Source of the DNA: Earliella scabrosa | Taxonomy: Eukaryota > Basidiomycota > Agaricomycetes > Polyporales > Polyporaceae | Length of the DNA: 64,000 nucleotides | Direction of reading: 5' to 3' | Assembly (NCBI GenBank): GCA_022605405.1 | Contig: JABYQQ010000019.1 | Coordinates: 124,001-188,000, forward strand | Shown: one piece after another, positions 34,717 through 47,066 of the stretch | Position numbering within the stretch: position 1 is the stretch's first letter | How the letters are laid out: each line of letters begins with the position of its first letter | Made by a program: the position numbers and the translations under genes | The notes under the pieces: generated by a model | What the model was told of the DNA's origin: nothing | Database searches by the model: none | The model's input: only the letters and a program-made list of their open reading frames with translations

Positions 34717-36031
34717 GACTGGAGACGATTCGGGGCAGGGGCTATCTCATGTACTCACTTGCACTTTGCTAAAATAGTACGTGTTGCGGGACTACCCCAG
34801 CCTCTGTTTCATCCTATGTCAGGTATTCCTTGGCAACGTGGACTAGCGATCTAGCCGTCATATCGCAGCTGAAGAAATCCTCGCCGTTTCCAAATTCCAA
34901 TGGTGGCTCCCAAAATGATCGGATCTCATCCTATACGTCTGGAGTATAAGCTGTAGCTCGCGATCAGCACTTGCGCCATAGTGGGAGCGCTGCACAGACA
35001 TACGATAGAGAGCCACAGACGTCAGAGGCACGTTCGAGCCTCAGCGCGGGACGCTGCTCCGACTCCCTGGGGCAGTCAATCCATATGTTGAATCGGGTAC
35101 CTTGCTGCGAGCTGCTTTTGAGAACGTAAGGAGAAAATCGAACGACACTGAGATAGGAGATGTCAGTGGCCTCCATCCAATGCCTAAATAGGTGGTAAAA
35201 TGTACTTCGTGTGGATCTTCAATATGACGACAAAGCATGCGGCGAACTGAACACAGAGCACGCCTCGAGATTTCTTGGTACTCACTGGGACAGACGCAGG
35301 ACCTTCCGACATCAGTCGGACCCTAAGGCCTAGTAGGGTAAGCTTTCTGGTACGTTCCAATCAAAAATATGTACCGGAGACAAGTGGATGATATTGAACT
35401 GATCAGTGGTGGATATCGCGGATTGTGGCCTACTTGGAGCGCTGGAAGCCGGTGTGGCCATAATCCGGTCCTCAAGGGGTACTAGCGCCTCGTATATCTT
35501 CATCACAAAGGTGGCGTTCGTTGACAGCAACCTTTCACAGTGTGTAAGCCCCATCTGTTTGGGTGACTATTTGGCGTCGTCTAAGGTCCACCGACCGGAA
35601 GATGCTTGTGCGCTGGCCCCCTCTTCAGTACAGAGCGCTTTCCAGTTCGTTAAACTTTCTCCAACACGGCTACGAATGCCAGGAGCTAATGCCAATACGC
35701 ACCTCGGTTACAAGCGGGGTGCCCGCCCTGCCTATGTCGTGACGGGTGGGTTGGAGACGATGGCCATGAGAGATTTAACTGTCAAAGGTGTCAGGGTGTG
35801 GGACTCCAAGCTGTCCATGAGGCTCTATACACCGTTCTGGGGCCTTCGGTGAAACACAAAACTTAAACGGGACTGCGTACCTGCCAGGAGGTGGTTACCG
35901 CAGTCTACAGTATAGGAGTTGTATCTCGTATGCTCAGAACTCAATGACCAAGTGAAGATATGAAGACATGGAGACAACAATGCACAAGTGGCAGTGCCAG
36001 CGCACCGCTTGAATATATGGCACCACATACT
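34717..36031. other. Spacer upstream of UbiA-type gene
   Basis: The part next to 34717 should be the promoter of the UbiA-type gene. The 149-codon frame at 35406-35852 has no family-like features. No repeat or RNA gene was recognised. Confidence 0.4.
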
Positions 36032-36576
36032 TACACGGCCAGGTGTGCACCGGGCGCCCTAGGTATTTGGTCGGAAGTTATCTGCCGGGGCGGCGCAGGG
36101 TATCGAACAGATATTTTGGAGCCGGCGCTTAGACCTCGCTCCAATATCGGTTTGCCCGATATCTGTTCGATGTCTGGGGCACAACGCTCCAGTATGGAAG
36201 CGCCGGTCGGAAGTTATCTGACGACCCAGAATTCCCAGATATCGTAACCGACCCAGGGCTCACCTGAGCGTGTACTCTACCAATTACGGCAATCTGACAA
36301 ATAGCTATACATCTCGCCCGAAGCCTTCGGCTACTACACGCTCAGGTGAGCGCCGGGTCAGTCCGATATCTGGAAATTTTGGGTGGTTATAGAATTTCCG
36401 CAGCTCTGGCGGGTACATAACCGTCATAATCCAGACATCGAACAGATATCGGGTCAGGCGATATGGGCACGAGCACTAAGCGCCGGCGGCCACATACCCG
36501 TTCGATACCCAGCGCCGCCCTCACGGATAACTTCCGACCAAATACCCAGGGCGCCCGGTGCACACCTGGCCGTGTA
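36032..36576. repeat. Foldback (MITE-like) element of about 545 bp
   Basis: The left end TACACGGCCAGGTGTGCACC and the right end are inverted copies. Long inverted similarity runs inward (GGTATTTGGTCGGAAGTTAT on the left, its complement near 36525-36545). The arms meet at a core where GCTCACCTGAGCGTGT (36260-36275) and its complement (36336-36351) flank about 60 bp. The arms are imperfect, with substitutions and small gaps, so the copy is aged. The left arm also repeats itself in part (GATATCTGTTCGAT words). I could not find a convincing target-site duplication. No coding potential is supported. It lies between the UbiA-type gene and P450 no. 2. Confidence 0.75.
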
Positions 36577-37876
36577 GACGAAGGAAGCTTATACCGCAAG
36601 GGCGCCGTTCGACGAACTTGGTAGCGAACTGTATCTCAGGAGTCAGGAGTATACCCGAGATGATGTGAATCGTCACGGGGAACCCATCACCCAGTAGAGG
36701 ACTGTACACAGTCAAGTAGGGTGCTCAAGGCGTACTGGAATGTCTTGATGAAAGAACTTGAGAGCGCAGTTGCCCATCGATTAAGCGATAAGTTAACTAC
36801 CCCCGTCATCTATAGGGCCAGGATCGAACTCCACGGTGAGTCGACTCTCTCGCTGAACCCGTGGTCGAGCTATCTCGACAGCTGTGGAGCTGCGACATCA
36901 GAGGAGGAGTAGCATATTCTCGTACGCGCTCAAGCTGGTATCGGATCGTGGCCCCATTTGATGTGACAAGCGAAGTGAGATGCCGACCTCTTCTGAGGGG
37001 CCTATGGCAATTGAAGCGACCTGCCCCGACTGTCAATTTGGCACGGCGCACAATGCACAAGTGGAGCATCGCTGGTTGCTACGAGGCGAAAACGAGTGAG
37101 ACCGTGTCTAGATGAAAACGTTATGATGATGACGTGAAGACACTGCTTGTGCTTCGCTTTCTGTAGGCCCGACTTTGCAAAGGACTGGTCTCTCCGGTCG
37201 AAGATCGGGACACAAACTCGGAAAAGCCTCTGTCGATCCAGCTGGATGTTAGTTGAGCCGTCACAAAGTCATCAACGACCCTCAGAACGGAGTATGTGGA
37301 CAGGACAAGGGGCACTCACGAACGGTGTGGCAGATATTTATCCGTCCGACCATCACCATTTGTCGAACAAGAGGAAATTGTGGTAGCAACTCAGATGTCG
37401 TGACAGACTGGGCTCTTGCAAGCGAGACAACTTGCACACCGCAGAGATCTTCACCACTCACCGACCAAGCCGGAAAAGTTGGATTTGCAAGACGGGAGCA
37501 GCAAGTCCACCGCGGATCCTGTCTCTCCGACAAAGCCGGACGTACCTCCTCTCGAGGGAACACCAGTGCTGCTACCCTCCGGCCGGCGTCGGACGATGGT
37601 GTGAACATGCTGTCGACGGCCACGTTCCGCAACCACCCCATCGGTCTATTAATGGACGAGAGCAAAGTTCGGGCAATGCTTGTGACGGCGAGACGCTTAG
37701 AGCGCGCTTGAACGACTTCTATTGCATCCATTGTCGCCCGCTGGGAGCACGGTCATGCCGGTTTGACACCCCCACCGCATCCTCTTCCGTGTATTTGAAG
37801 TTCGATCTATTCATAGGTACAACGTGTCTTGAGGCAGGCTGAAACAGCGTGCGGGTCGATCTATTGACTAGGAGGC
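36577..37876. other. Spacer between foldback element and P450 no. 2
   Basis: Overlapping frames on both strands in 37.2-37.8 kb lack family features. The right side contains the 3' end of P450 no. 2. Nothing more could be supported. Confidence 0.35.
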
Positions 37877-40405
37877 TCATAGGAGCTCGAGGACAGCAGG
37901 CAAGTACGGCCCCATCTCCTCCTGTCCCTCCACAATACCTTGCAGGCTGGACGAAATCCTCAGCTTGATCTCCACGTCCGCAGGGCGGATGTTGAACTGC
38001 CGCACGAAGTACGAGAGGATGACCTAGAAACGACATCGTGAGGGTGCATTCACGATTTCCATTGCGCGGACGAACCTTGTACTGGAAAATCGCTGCAGTC
38101 GAGGAAGTCGTAAATACCAGCGATTCACGCGGAAGTAAATAGGACCACTCACCAAGGCGGAGCCCGACGCAGTTCCGCGGACCGTCACTGAACGCGAGCC
38201 CGTTCGCCCATCCCGAACACAGCTCGTCGCTCGGCGGCAGCTTCTCGAGCCAGCGTTCCGGACGGAACACGTCAGGATCTCCCCACACGTCAGAGCGGTG
38301 GATCGCAATGACAGGGATAATGACGACCTGTCGAGCGCATGTCAGCAACGGGTGCAGAGCGTGTGTCCAAGGAGGCCTTACCTGGCCGGGAGTAATAGGG
38401 ACCTCGGTCACGACTTTGCCATCGTCGAGACGGACGGGTTTGCGCAGCGGGATCACGTCGTGGTCCATCGCGGTTCGCTCCATGTACGCAAGTGCTGGGT
38501 ACATGCGGAGGCTATGACACTGTTAGTACGAGCATAGTGGAATCTATACATAGTGTTAATACGGACGTTTCCTTCAACACGGCATCGAGGTATGGAAGCC
38601 TCGTTGCGAAGTCGTCGTAGGTGGGCTCATCCGAGAAGGCGACGAGCTCCTCGCGGAGCTTGTTTTGAATCTCGGGGTGGCGGGACAGTTCGAAGATGGT
38701 GAAGGCGAGCGTTTGGGTTGTGGTCTCGTGTCCGCCAATGCTGCAATAACCATATAAGTTAGCAAGGATGCAGGAATTGAGATGGTGGAGCACTTCACGT
38801 ACATGAACGTCGATATCTGAAGGATACATCAGTGTATGAAGACGACGACAGCGGATACTGCACGCACCTGCTCATAAAGTTCCTCCATGGAGATCTTGCC
38901 GGAAGCCTGGGCGACCACTGTATACCCGCCAATGAGGTTATCCTCGTACGCATGATCCTGGCATGAGACACTCACGCAAGCGACTCAGGAGATCTTTCTG
39001 CGCTGTCCTCCCGCCAGTATGAACAAACTCATGGTTGCGCCGCACGAGTTCATGAGCGACACCAGTCTACGCCCAATAATCAGGATTCAGCGCTCGTGCC
39101 ACCAATGAGAAACCGTCGGAGTGACATACATGTATAGCACGACGGGCCAGACCTTGTGCACGTATGGCGGGAAGCGGGAGCCGGTTAAGGATAGGGAACC
39201 GCCTCAGGAGCATGAGAAGCTGCGATCACAAAGTCAAGCAGGGCTCGTCGAGCAGAAAGCACTACATACCGACAACGCCGCGTACTGCACTGCAGAAGAC
39301 ACGCTACGCCGCCGACTTTCCAAGATCTCGTGAGCCGTCTGACTGTTGCCGCCCTCGAAGTCGTACAGGAACGCCTGCTGGAGTCAGCACCTGGCACGAT
39401 GCGTCTTTCAGGAGGCGAACTCACTACGCGTCCGACGATGTTCAGTCTAGAAGGGCATCAGTAAGTGTCAATGCTAGTTGCTAGGGAGTCACTTACGTAG
39501 CCTTCGCCATCCAATCCACCATATCGAGGGGACCGCTGGACGTTTGCGCCTGCACGAGCTGTGTAAGGTCGTCCATAACCTATCACGAGGATCACGTCAA
39601 TGGTCGACCGGAGGGGATGGTGGATAGTCCAACCTGAAGTGCCCCCAATCGCACGTCGGGAGTCATCGCTTTGATGTTCTCCTGCCTAATGAGGAGTGAG
39701 TACGCCGCAGACCTCGAAGACGACGATGCACTCACGAAAGCGCGGGGCTGACTAGCTGCCGCATGCGTTTATGCTCGGCTTCGCCCTCCACCCATCCGAG
39801 GCCCTTACCGAGCAGGTGTGCAATACGAGGGCGCACGACCTCGCTGTGATCTAGAGTGATATCAGCAGTCAGGGTGAGCGAAGTCCCGGTAACGCCACAG
39901 CGCAGGAGGACGTACGATAATTGTAGATCCGCTTCTGGAGGATGTGGGCAATCGCACCAGGATCGCACACGACGAGCTGCGTCTAGAGTGAGAAGGACGA
40001 CAAGACATCGATAGCTAAAGTTCAGTACCACATCGCGTGCCTGTGACGGAGTCAGTGATACTGCTTGCGAGGCTGCGAGAGAGAAGACAAGGACTCACCC
40101 TCAAAGCTGCTCTCAAACGGTAAGTCTGACCGAGCTGTTGCGCCCACTTTCTGAACATGCGTCCGGGTTCGTATCGGTAGACGTCCATCTCGTGGCCCCA
40201 TAGCCAGTGCGGGGACGGCTGTAGTACAGAGAACGTCAGTGTGGTAGTATCCGATATGGCACAGACTCCTTACTGGCACCGGAAGCGACTCAACGACGGG
40301 CTTCGGCCGAAAGAGTCCAGCGAGCTTCCAGAGAAGAACAGCGGCGAGTAGTACGAGCCATGTCTGGCTGTCCGGTTGTTGAATGTGGTTCATGAGTGCG
40401 AGCAT
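37877..40405 (-). CDS. Cytochrome P450 no. 2
   Basis: A multi-exon gene. ATG at 40405 (MLALMNHIQQPDSQTWLVLL) gives an N-terminal anchor; the frame is open farther upstream but this ATG fits the anchor best. Visible marks are LPVPPSPHWLWGHE in the hinge region (across an intron), GEAEHKRMRQLVSPALS (C helix), the I-helix GGHETTTQTLAF, ETLRMYPAL (ExxR, joined across an intron near 38510-38574), FRPERWL, and the heme loop FSDGPRNCVGLRLG with its Cys codon near 38170. The last exon ends in LPAVLELL at 37877. It belongs to the long agaricomycete P450 families with a His in the I-helix motif and differs clearly from P450 no. 1, so the two are not recent duplicates. Probable role: a second oxidation in the same pathway (inference). 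Confidence 0.86.
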
Positions 40406-42246
40406 TGTGGGTGGTGCGGGAGGTCGAGGCCATACAGGATAACCTTTATATGACTTCAAGTCAACCAGCCAATAGAACAGCGTCCAATGGCACCCTGCAA
40501 AAAAGATTGGCGTTGCCAGTGCCGCTTGCAAGTGGACGGCGATGGGGCGGCTTGGAGACTCTGGACGTATCTGTGATGATTGCACGGTGAACCGCGACAG
40601 ACTCCACTAGTAAGTACACTCAGTGGTCCGAGGTCATTCGGCGAATGATCCTCGAAAGGGCATGAGCACGCAAAGCATGCTGACGGTGTTCCATGTGATC
40701 CTGCTCCTGTGTAAGCGTGATTAGTCGCCCCGAAATGATCGTCGACCACGCCAGGTTGACCTGCAGGAAATACGGTCCATGGTCGATTGTGGTACGATCG
40801 GCCGTGGAATACGACGCGCAGTTATTGTCGTATAGTGGTGTACGCGATGATAAGGAGACCTGGCCCTCCTCTGTTCGGCTTGAGCTGGCGTGAGGCTTGT
40901 TGAGATGTTACTCGAGTAAGTCTATCGACTAGTAGCAGTGATTGGGAAGCGCACGCACCAGTGTTGGTCAGAGTTTGGCGGGGTGACACCATACGCTTGC
41001 GTCATATATGGTCACTTGGATGTGTATGTCCCGGGAGCGCATCGAGGCCGATGTGCGTCTCAGGATAATACTCGCTCTGGCCGCGCGTGCTTCCCGTGTA
41101 GTACGTCGTGTTGGGGACATTCACCGATCGAGGATTTCACCATCTACGGTCAGAGTTGAACATTATCACGATATCAGATCTGCAATCGTTATAGTCCAAA
41201 CTCACCTGGGCTATCGTTGTCGCGCTAGTGAACCGATTTCGAGCGTTCACGCGCACAACGCACATGATCTTTCTGCATCGCGTCCACCACTTGTCCCGGC
41301 CCGCACCCAGGGTCAGTCAACGCCAAGGCCAGCATACGTCCTCCCTCAAACACAGATACTGACCGCTGTGGAGGCCTCTCCAAGCTTGGCACAACCGGTC
41401 GTTGGAGGGGTTGGGGCAGAATAGCAGCATCAGCAAAATGCCGTCTGACTTTGGGGTCCACATGTCTTCAGGGCGGCGGCGCATACAATTGTTGCCTCCA
41501 CGGAGTGGCGCATATGATAGAAGATACGCACGCCTTCCTTGCGAGCTTTGAGGGCCTCAAGCGGCGTGCGGCCTATGGAGAAAGCGCATTCAACAACGAT
41601 ATCCGGGTAGGAGTCTGCCTCCACATTACTCCAGCTCGTGGAAGAGCCATATAGAGATCACTGCCCCAGGTAAGTTCACAACACTCTAAATCGGAGCGTC
41701 ATGCACTTCTTCAGTCACCCGTCAGGACGGAATCTATTCCCATGAGCGGACTAGAGAGGGGGCGAATGCCGCATGCGCCGCAAGGCTCGAACGCACGCTG
41801 GGTAGCAGTGATGACAAGGCAGTTGTTGGGGAACCGCACTGAATATGCTGCGCGTAGCCATATGGCATAGAACACGACTCACTATTGGCGTATGAACAAC
41901 CAGACAACCCCGTCCGCGTTGCAGGACCACTTCTGAATCCCGATCTCGCTTCTCCGCAGAGCTCTTGGTCGCGCTCAGAACATGCCCTCCCTAATGAGAT
42001 GCACCGTCGGAGCAAGGGTCGCTCGCCTGGGTTCTGGAGTTGCTGATGTCGTTGTCTAGAAGAGTAGTACGAGGGAGATGAGGGAGACGAGCTCGAGGGA
42101 GACCATGATGGAACGTGCGGGCCGGCGACAGAGGCGCCTTGGTCGGACTTCCAAAGTCTTCGGATATTCCCGTGGCAGCAGGTGGCAGCAGGTGGAATCC
42201 GAACTGTTCCAGTCAGGTTCCAGTTGCCTACTCCCTCGCACCCGTC
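40406..42246. other. Divergent spacer between P450 no. 2 and the F-box array
   Basis: It should contain promoters of both flanking genes. Frames at 41734-42351 (minus) and 41008-41424 (plus) have no recognisable features. No repeat was identified. Confidence 0.35.
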
Positions 42247-43660
42247 ATGAACAACAGCCTGCTTCCCATCGACATCTCCGAGCACATCATCGACTCCTGC
42301 TACGTCGGGACCTGGTGGCTGAGGAAAGGAACGTATCACACCTGGTGCCAAGCCGCCCTCGTCTGCTCAGCCTGGCTCCCGCGCAGCCAACTCAACCTCC
42401 TCCACGAAGTCCGACTCCGGAACGCGTCGCACGTCGACCTCCTTCTCCGCACGGTACAGGAGATGCCTCACTTTGCGGACCTGATAGTCAGACTGGGTGT
42501 TGAGGGTGAAGAGGCGGTATATGTCCCGTTCGCGCGGATGCCGCTCCCACGGCTACTGAAGAAGTGCGTAGCACTCGACCTTAGTTTCGTTGATTGGAGT
42601 CTGTATCCTCCCCGTTATGCGGACACGGGCTTGCATGTGTGGTCCAATATAGAGGAGCTTCGGCTGGATCTCCGAGCTAGTGTCCTCTGCGGCAGCTTCC
42701 GCTGGATCTGGTCGTTGCATCACCTTCGATATCTGCATCTTGGGTGGAGTGGGCATGAAGGCCGAAGCGGCGTACAGTCAACTTTCTCACTTATGGTGTG
42801 GCCAGTTTCCAAGACTAGCAGATGCGAAAGCTTGCAACTTCTCGAGTTTATGGTACGTATCCGTTGCCATTGTATCGTTGAGTTACCCACCTCCTCGCGT
42901 AGGACGAGAGATGTGCCCTGGTTCCCTGGCCAACACACGCCTTTGGCTGTTCTGTCAGGCGTATGACACTGGTCGTCATATCCGGAGTCTCAGGTATGAC
43001 CTCTCCTGCCGCGTAGACCACACCTCACTGATCACCATTCAGAGGGCACTCTGCAGCTCATCCAGGCCTTCAGCGAACTCGAACATCTATACTTGCGGTG
43101 CAGATTGGACGATCCACCATCCAAACCCCTCAGTACCATTTCCATATCCGGTATACGCACACGCACACTGCGGTCCGTTCTGGACAGCGTGAACTCCGGT
43201 GCGGCCCTGCAGTCTGTCAAGATTGTGGTACAGCCCTGGCAAATACGGGACGCATGGTCGTTTGGGGTTGACCGCGCCGGCCTCGTGGACCTCCTCCTCG
43301 GAGTCGAGATGCTCAATAGCCTGTCTCGATTCCCGAAGTTGCATCACGTCTACTTGACCCTGGACGACAACGATCCGGCATACGACGGTCTGTGGTGGAT
43401 GGGCGCGATGGCGCGCGAGCTGCCCGAGCGCTGGCATGCCTCTGTCGCTGTCGAAGTGAGGGTGGTGTCGTTCTGTGCGTGATGCCGGACTCCTTTTGTG
43501 GCGGAGATTGCTCATCAGTGTCCGGCTCTCTGTAGTTGTCCATCTATGGCATACGCGGGAGGAGATCGAGGCAGCTGGACAAACAGGAACGGACGTAGGC
43601 CCGCCACCACGCACGGATGCACGCGAACGGGAGGAGGAAGACTCGGAGACAGTCGCATAG
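42247..43660 (+). CDS. F-box-like paralogue 1 of the tandem array
   Basis: Four exons (42247-42852, 42903-42993, 43043-43474, 43536-43660) join in frame into about 417 residues. The start MNNSLLPIDISEHIIDSC is an F-box-like helix; LVCSAWLPRSQLNLLHEVRL is the hallmark that follows in agaricomycete F-box proteins. A repeat-like region of Leu-rich strands follows, with the family blocks VPFARMPLPRLLKKCVAL, YPPRYADTGL, FGVDRAGLVDLLLGVEM and PERWHASVAVEV. The last exon encodes LWHTREEIEAAG and a short acidic tail; compared with paralogues 2, 3 and 5 it lacks the ALYEDE segment. Such proteins usually recruit substrates to SCF ubiquitin ligases; the target is unknown. Confidence 0.7.
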
Positions 43661-45446
43661 GGCGAACGCTTGAGGGTGGGGAGAGGAGAAGGACAGTTCA
43701 GCTTCACTGTCGGCGAGAAGACGTCGAGGGTCCACGCGCTGCAGACGACTGAACGAGAGCTTCGCGCGCTGAACCATATGCGTGCGCGCGTCGGTCGACG
43801 AGCCGAACCGGGACCGCGCAGCGATTGTAGCACCGTCGAGCGGGATGACCTGCTGTGGGGTTTGAAGAATAGTCACTCTCGGCGGGCACAGGTCACAGTA
43901 CGTGTCTTGAGTTGGCACTCTATTCCCTTGCTGATCTCACCTGCGCAAGGATATCTTCCAGACAGTCACTACAGATGTCCAACCATACTGAGAAGCCCTC
44001 CGTTGCGCTTCGACGTCTCGAGGACGAGCTGTGCGCGGCATGCGTCGTCAACCCCCACCCGAGCAAGACCGCCTGCAATCGACAACATCCACGCGACCCG
44101 CTCTATCTGGCTACCTGGTCCCCTTATTCTCCTGCGTATCCACGTACCGCGTCGTTTTCCGCACGATTAGCTCTTGATCCGCTTCGGACCTCAACTCTAT
44201 CACACCCGCTGCGTCGCTCCATCTGGAGATCCCCCATCTGCTCACACATGGGATCCTACCTCGAGGCAAGAGGCTGAAGACCACGCTGATGAGTTATAGG
44301 GTTCGTCGAACCTGGTAGAACCTGACTTGGTGGCTTCGGGGGCGACTGCCATCCGAGCCTCGACGGGGGCTCCCAGGTCCCCTACCACCTCTCCTCCATC
44401 AACGCTGGAGACGCTATCAGCCACAGGGCGTAGGATGACCCGGAGCTACTGTCCTCACAGGATTACGGGATTTTTCAACCTTATCATATCATTCGAGACT
44501 CCGTTTGACGGTAGGGGTTTTCCCAGACGTGCACCAGTTGTCCCAGCAGTACGATCATCTCGAATCCATACATGATCGCGCGCCCCGGGTGCCCATGCTC
44601 TCCCTACCTCATCGGAACAACCGTCGAGTACGCGGAAGGAGGTCGCCCCGGCCCTCAACCTGACTTCGCATCCCTCCGTGGGCAGCTCAAGCACGGCGCT
44701 CGATTCGAGCCTGCAATTGCAAATCGAGCCACTCAGCGCGATGCGTGTGTAGTCCATCAATACTTTGAACTCCATGCTGTCAACTCGGCGTCCTCTCGCG
44801 CCGTTGCCTGACGCTGCAGTCCGGTGGTCAGTGTATTCCATCCGCATGTTTGATCCTGCTAGATGTCGCGGTCGGCTGACTAGTATCCGATGTAGTCCGA
44901 CGGGTCTATTCGTTCGAAGCGATGGCGGTTAGGTTTCAGGAGCATTGGAAGCAGGAAACGACTTGCGTTGTGACGTCTGAGCTTACGTTGTCGGTCATGC
45001 AGCGCAGGCCAAGTAAGTTTGCCGTGCGCCACAACATGGATGACCTGTGAGAGCCGTCTCGCGGGTTGTCATTCTACGAGAACTGTAGCTGGGTCCTTCA
45101 GGCGCAAGTGGAGATGCTAATGCCGCAGATGGTTGCGAGCGGTTGACAGCAGCGCAGGATGTGTAGCCCTGATTCATCCGCGTACCTGCCCCCACCGGAT
45201 CGTGCGACACAATGCATGCTATTGGAGGGACACTCGGTATATCTCACAGATCAACTGTCACAGACGACAACATGCCGGAAGTGTCAAAGATGCAAGGCTA
45301 GTGCTATGGCGGCCGCACGTCAGGTGCGGTGGAATAGCGGCCAAGGTCTGTCGGTCATAACCTAGCAGATCCCACGAGTAAGATATCCAACGGTTTACCT
45401 CTCCTCTCCACTCTCTCACTCCGCGCCTACCCATCCACTCTCTGAC
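43661..45446. other. Inter-paralogue spacer with decayed duplicated sequence
   Basis: The piece near 43,980-44,070 resembles 47,630-47,740, and 44,690-44,800 resembles part of the repeat near 59,930-60,000. The spacers were therefore duplicated along with the genes. GGTGCGGTGGAATAGCGGCC-like sequence at about 45,325 recurs upstream of paralogue 5. No intact second gene was seen. Confidence 0.45.
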
Positions 45447-47066
45447 ATGAGCCACAGTCTTCTCCCCATCGAAATTTGGGAGCACATCATCGATTCCTGC
45501 CACTCCGGGCTTCTGCGCAAATGGGGCGAAGCTGAGGGATCGTATGCCACCTGGCGCCAGACCGCCCTCGTCTGCTCGGCCTGGCACCCTCGCAGCCGGC
45601 TCAACCTCCTCTACCACGTCAAACTCGTGGATAGCTCCAACGTCGACCTTCTTCTGCGGACGCTCGTGGAAACCCCGCACGTTGCGGACCTGATAGTCAG
45701 ATTGACCGTCGATGGGAGCGGGCAGTATGTCCCATTTGCCCGGATGCCGCTTCCACTGCTACTGAAGAAATGTGTAGCGCTGAACCTCCTCGGGATTGAC
45801 TGGAATCAGTATCCGCCTCGATATGCCGACACGGGCTTGTATCGGTGGTCCGGAGTAGTAGAACTGTGTTTGAAAGTTCGATCGAGCGTCCTCCGGGCCA
45901 GCTTACGCTTCATCTGGTCATTGCAGCAACTACATGATCTGTCGCTTTCGTGGAGCGGGGATGTGGGCCTCCCAACCGAGAAAATTCGCTCAACTATGAT
46001 GTGGCCAGGCCCCAAAATGTAAGCATGGGATGCTTAGCACGCGTCCGGAGCCGCATAAGTACCCCGCGGCTGGTGAGAACGCAAGTTCTCATTAAGATTG
46101 CCTTTTGGCTTAGCGGTTACGCGCGCGGGGTCGTGTCCGTTGCACTCCGGCAAATGCGAGAGCTTACAATCTCTCTGGTTTATGGTACCATCCAATTTTG
46201 GGCATCCGTTGCACGCCTATGCTAACCTTCTCTCATAGAACGACCAATGTGCCCCGGTTCCCTGGCCAGTATTCGCATTCGGCTGTTCTGTCAAGATTTT
46301 GGAACTGGACGTCTTGAATGGGATCTCAGGTATGATTGCCGCTGCCGTATGCAACATCCCAACTCTCATCAACCCCAAGGGAGCACTTTGCAGTGCATCG
46401 AAACCTTCCGCGGACTCGAACGTCTCACCGTTCACTGCCAGTTGGACGATGCACCGTCCATCAACGCCATATCCGCATCTGGCGCAGTCTCTGCATCTGG
46501 TGCAAGCACACGTACACTACGATCCGTTCTGGCTAGTGTGCACTCGGCTGCGTCCCTGCTCTCCATCACGGTTGACGTTTGGCCCTCCGACTCTGACTCG
46601 GACAGGAATAACCGATCCTCTTCGAGTTATGGGGTCGACCGCACCGGCCTCGTGGACCTCCTCCTTGGTGACGAGATGCTGGCGATCCTGTCTCGGTTCA
46701 CGGAGCTGCACCAGCTCCACTTCAGCCTCCGGGATAACGACGGGGAGTACAACTCTGGCTGGTGGACGGCGGAGATGGTCCGCCGGCTCCCTGACAGCGG
46801 TCATGCCGCTGTCTCTGTCGAAGTTAGTCTTTACTCAAATGGTGCGTGATGCGACACATCTCAGCGGCGACGATGGCTCATGCGCTCGCTCCGTGGTATT
46901 TCTAGAGCCACAAATGTGGAATACGAGGGCGGAGATCAAGGCAGCCGAGGAAGTAGCCGAGGAAGCAGCCAAGCAAATAGCTGATAATGCTTACCGGCGA
47001 GCATTGTATGAAGACGAAGTCTTGCTGGCTGACGTGGCCCGCATGTTAGATCAAGAGTCGAGCTAG
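45447..47066 (+). CDS. F-box-like paralogue 2, carries an extra insertion
   Basis: It starts MSHSLLPIEIWEHIIDSC and keeps the LVCSAWHPRSRLNLLYHVKL hallmark. The family blocks VPFARMPLPLLLKKCVAL and VDRTGLVDLLLGDEM are present, as is the last exon QMWNTRAEIKAAEE followed by ALYEDEVLLADVARMLDQ. Relative to the others, the end of exon 1 is broken: after WPGPK about 127 bp (46017-46143) are inserted, beginning TGTAAGC and containing an in-frame stop, before the family sequence resumes with GGCAAATGCGAGAGC. If spliced out as an intron the gene may be intact, but I could not find a junction that restores frame, so it may be a pseudogene. Other exons join as in paralogue 1. Confidence 0.6.

Noticed and set aside
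35406..35852. 149-codon plus-strand frame
   Set aside because: No domain, no neighbours in frame, and a composition like that of the spacer.
36032..36576. Foldback as a pair of converging tRNA or snRNA genes
   Set aside because: No cloverleaf-like arms or promoter boxes were found; the symmetry spans the whole segment.
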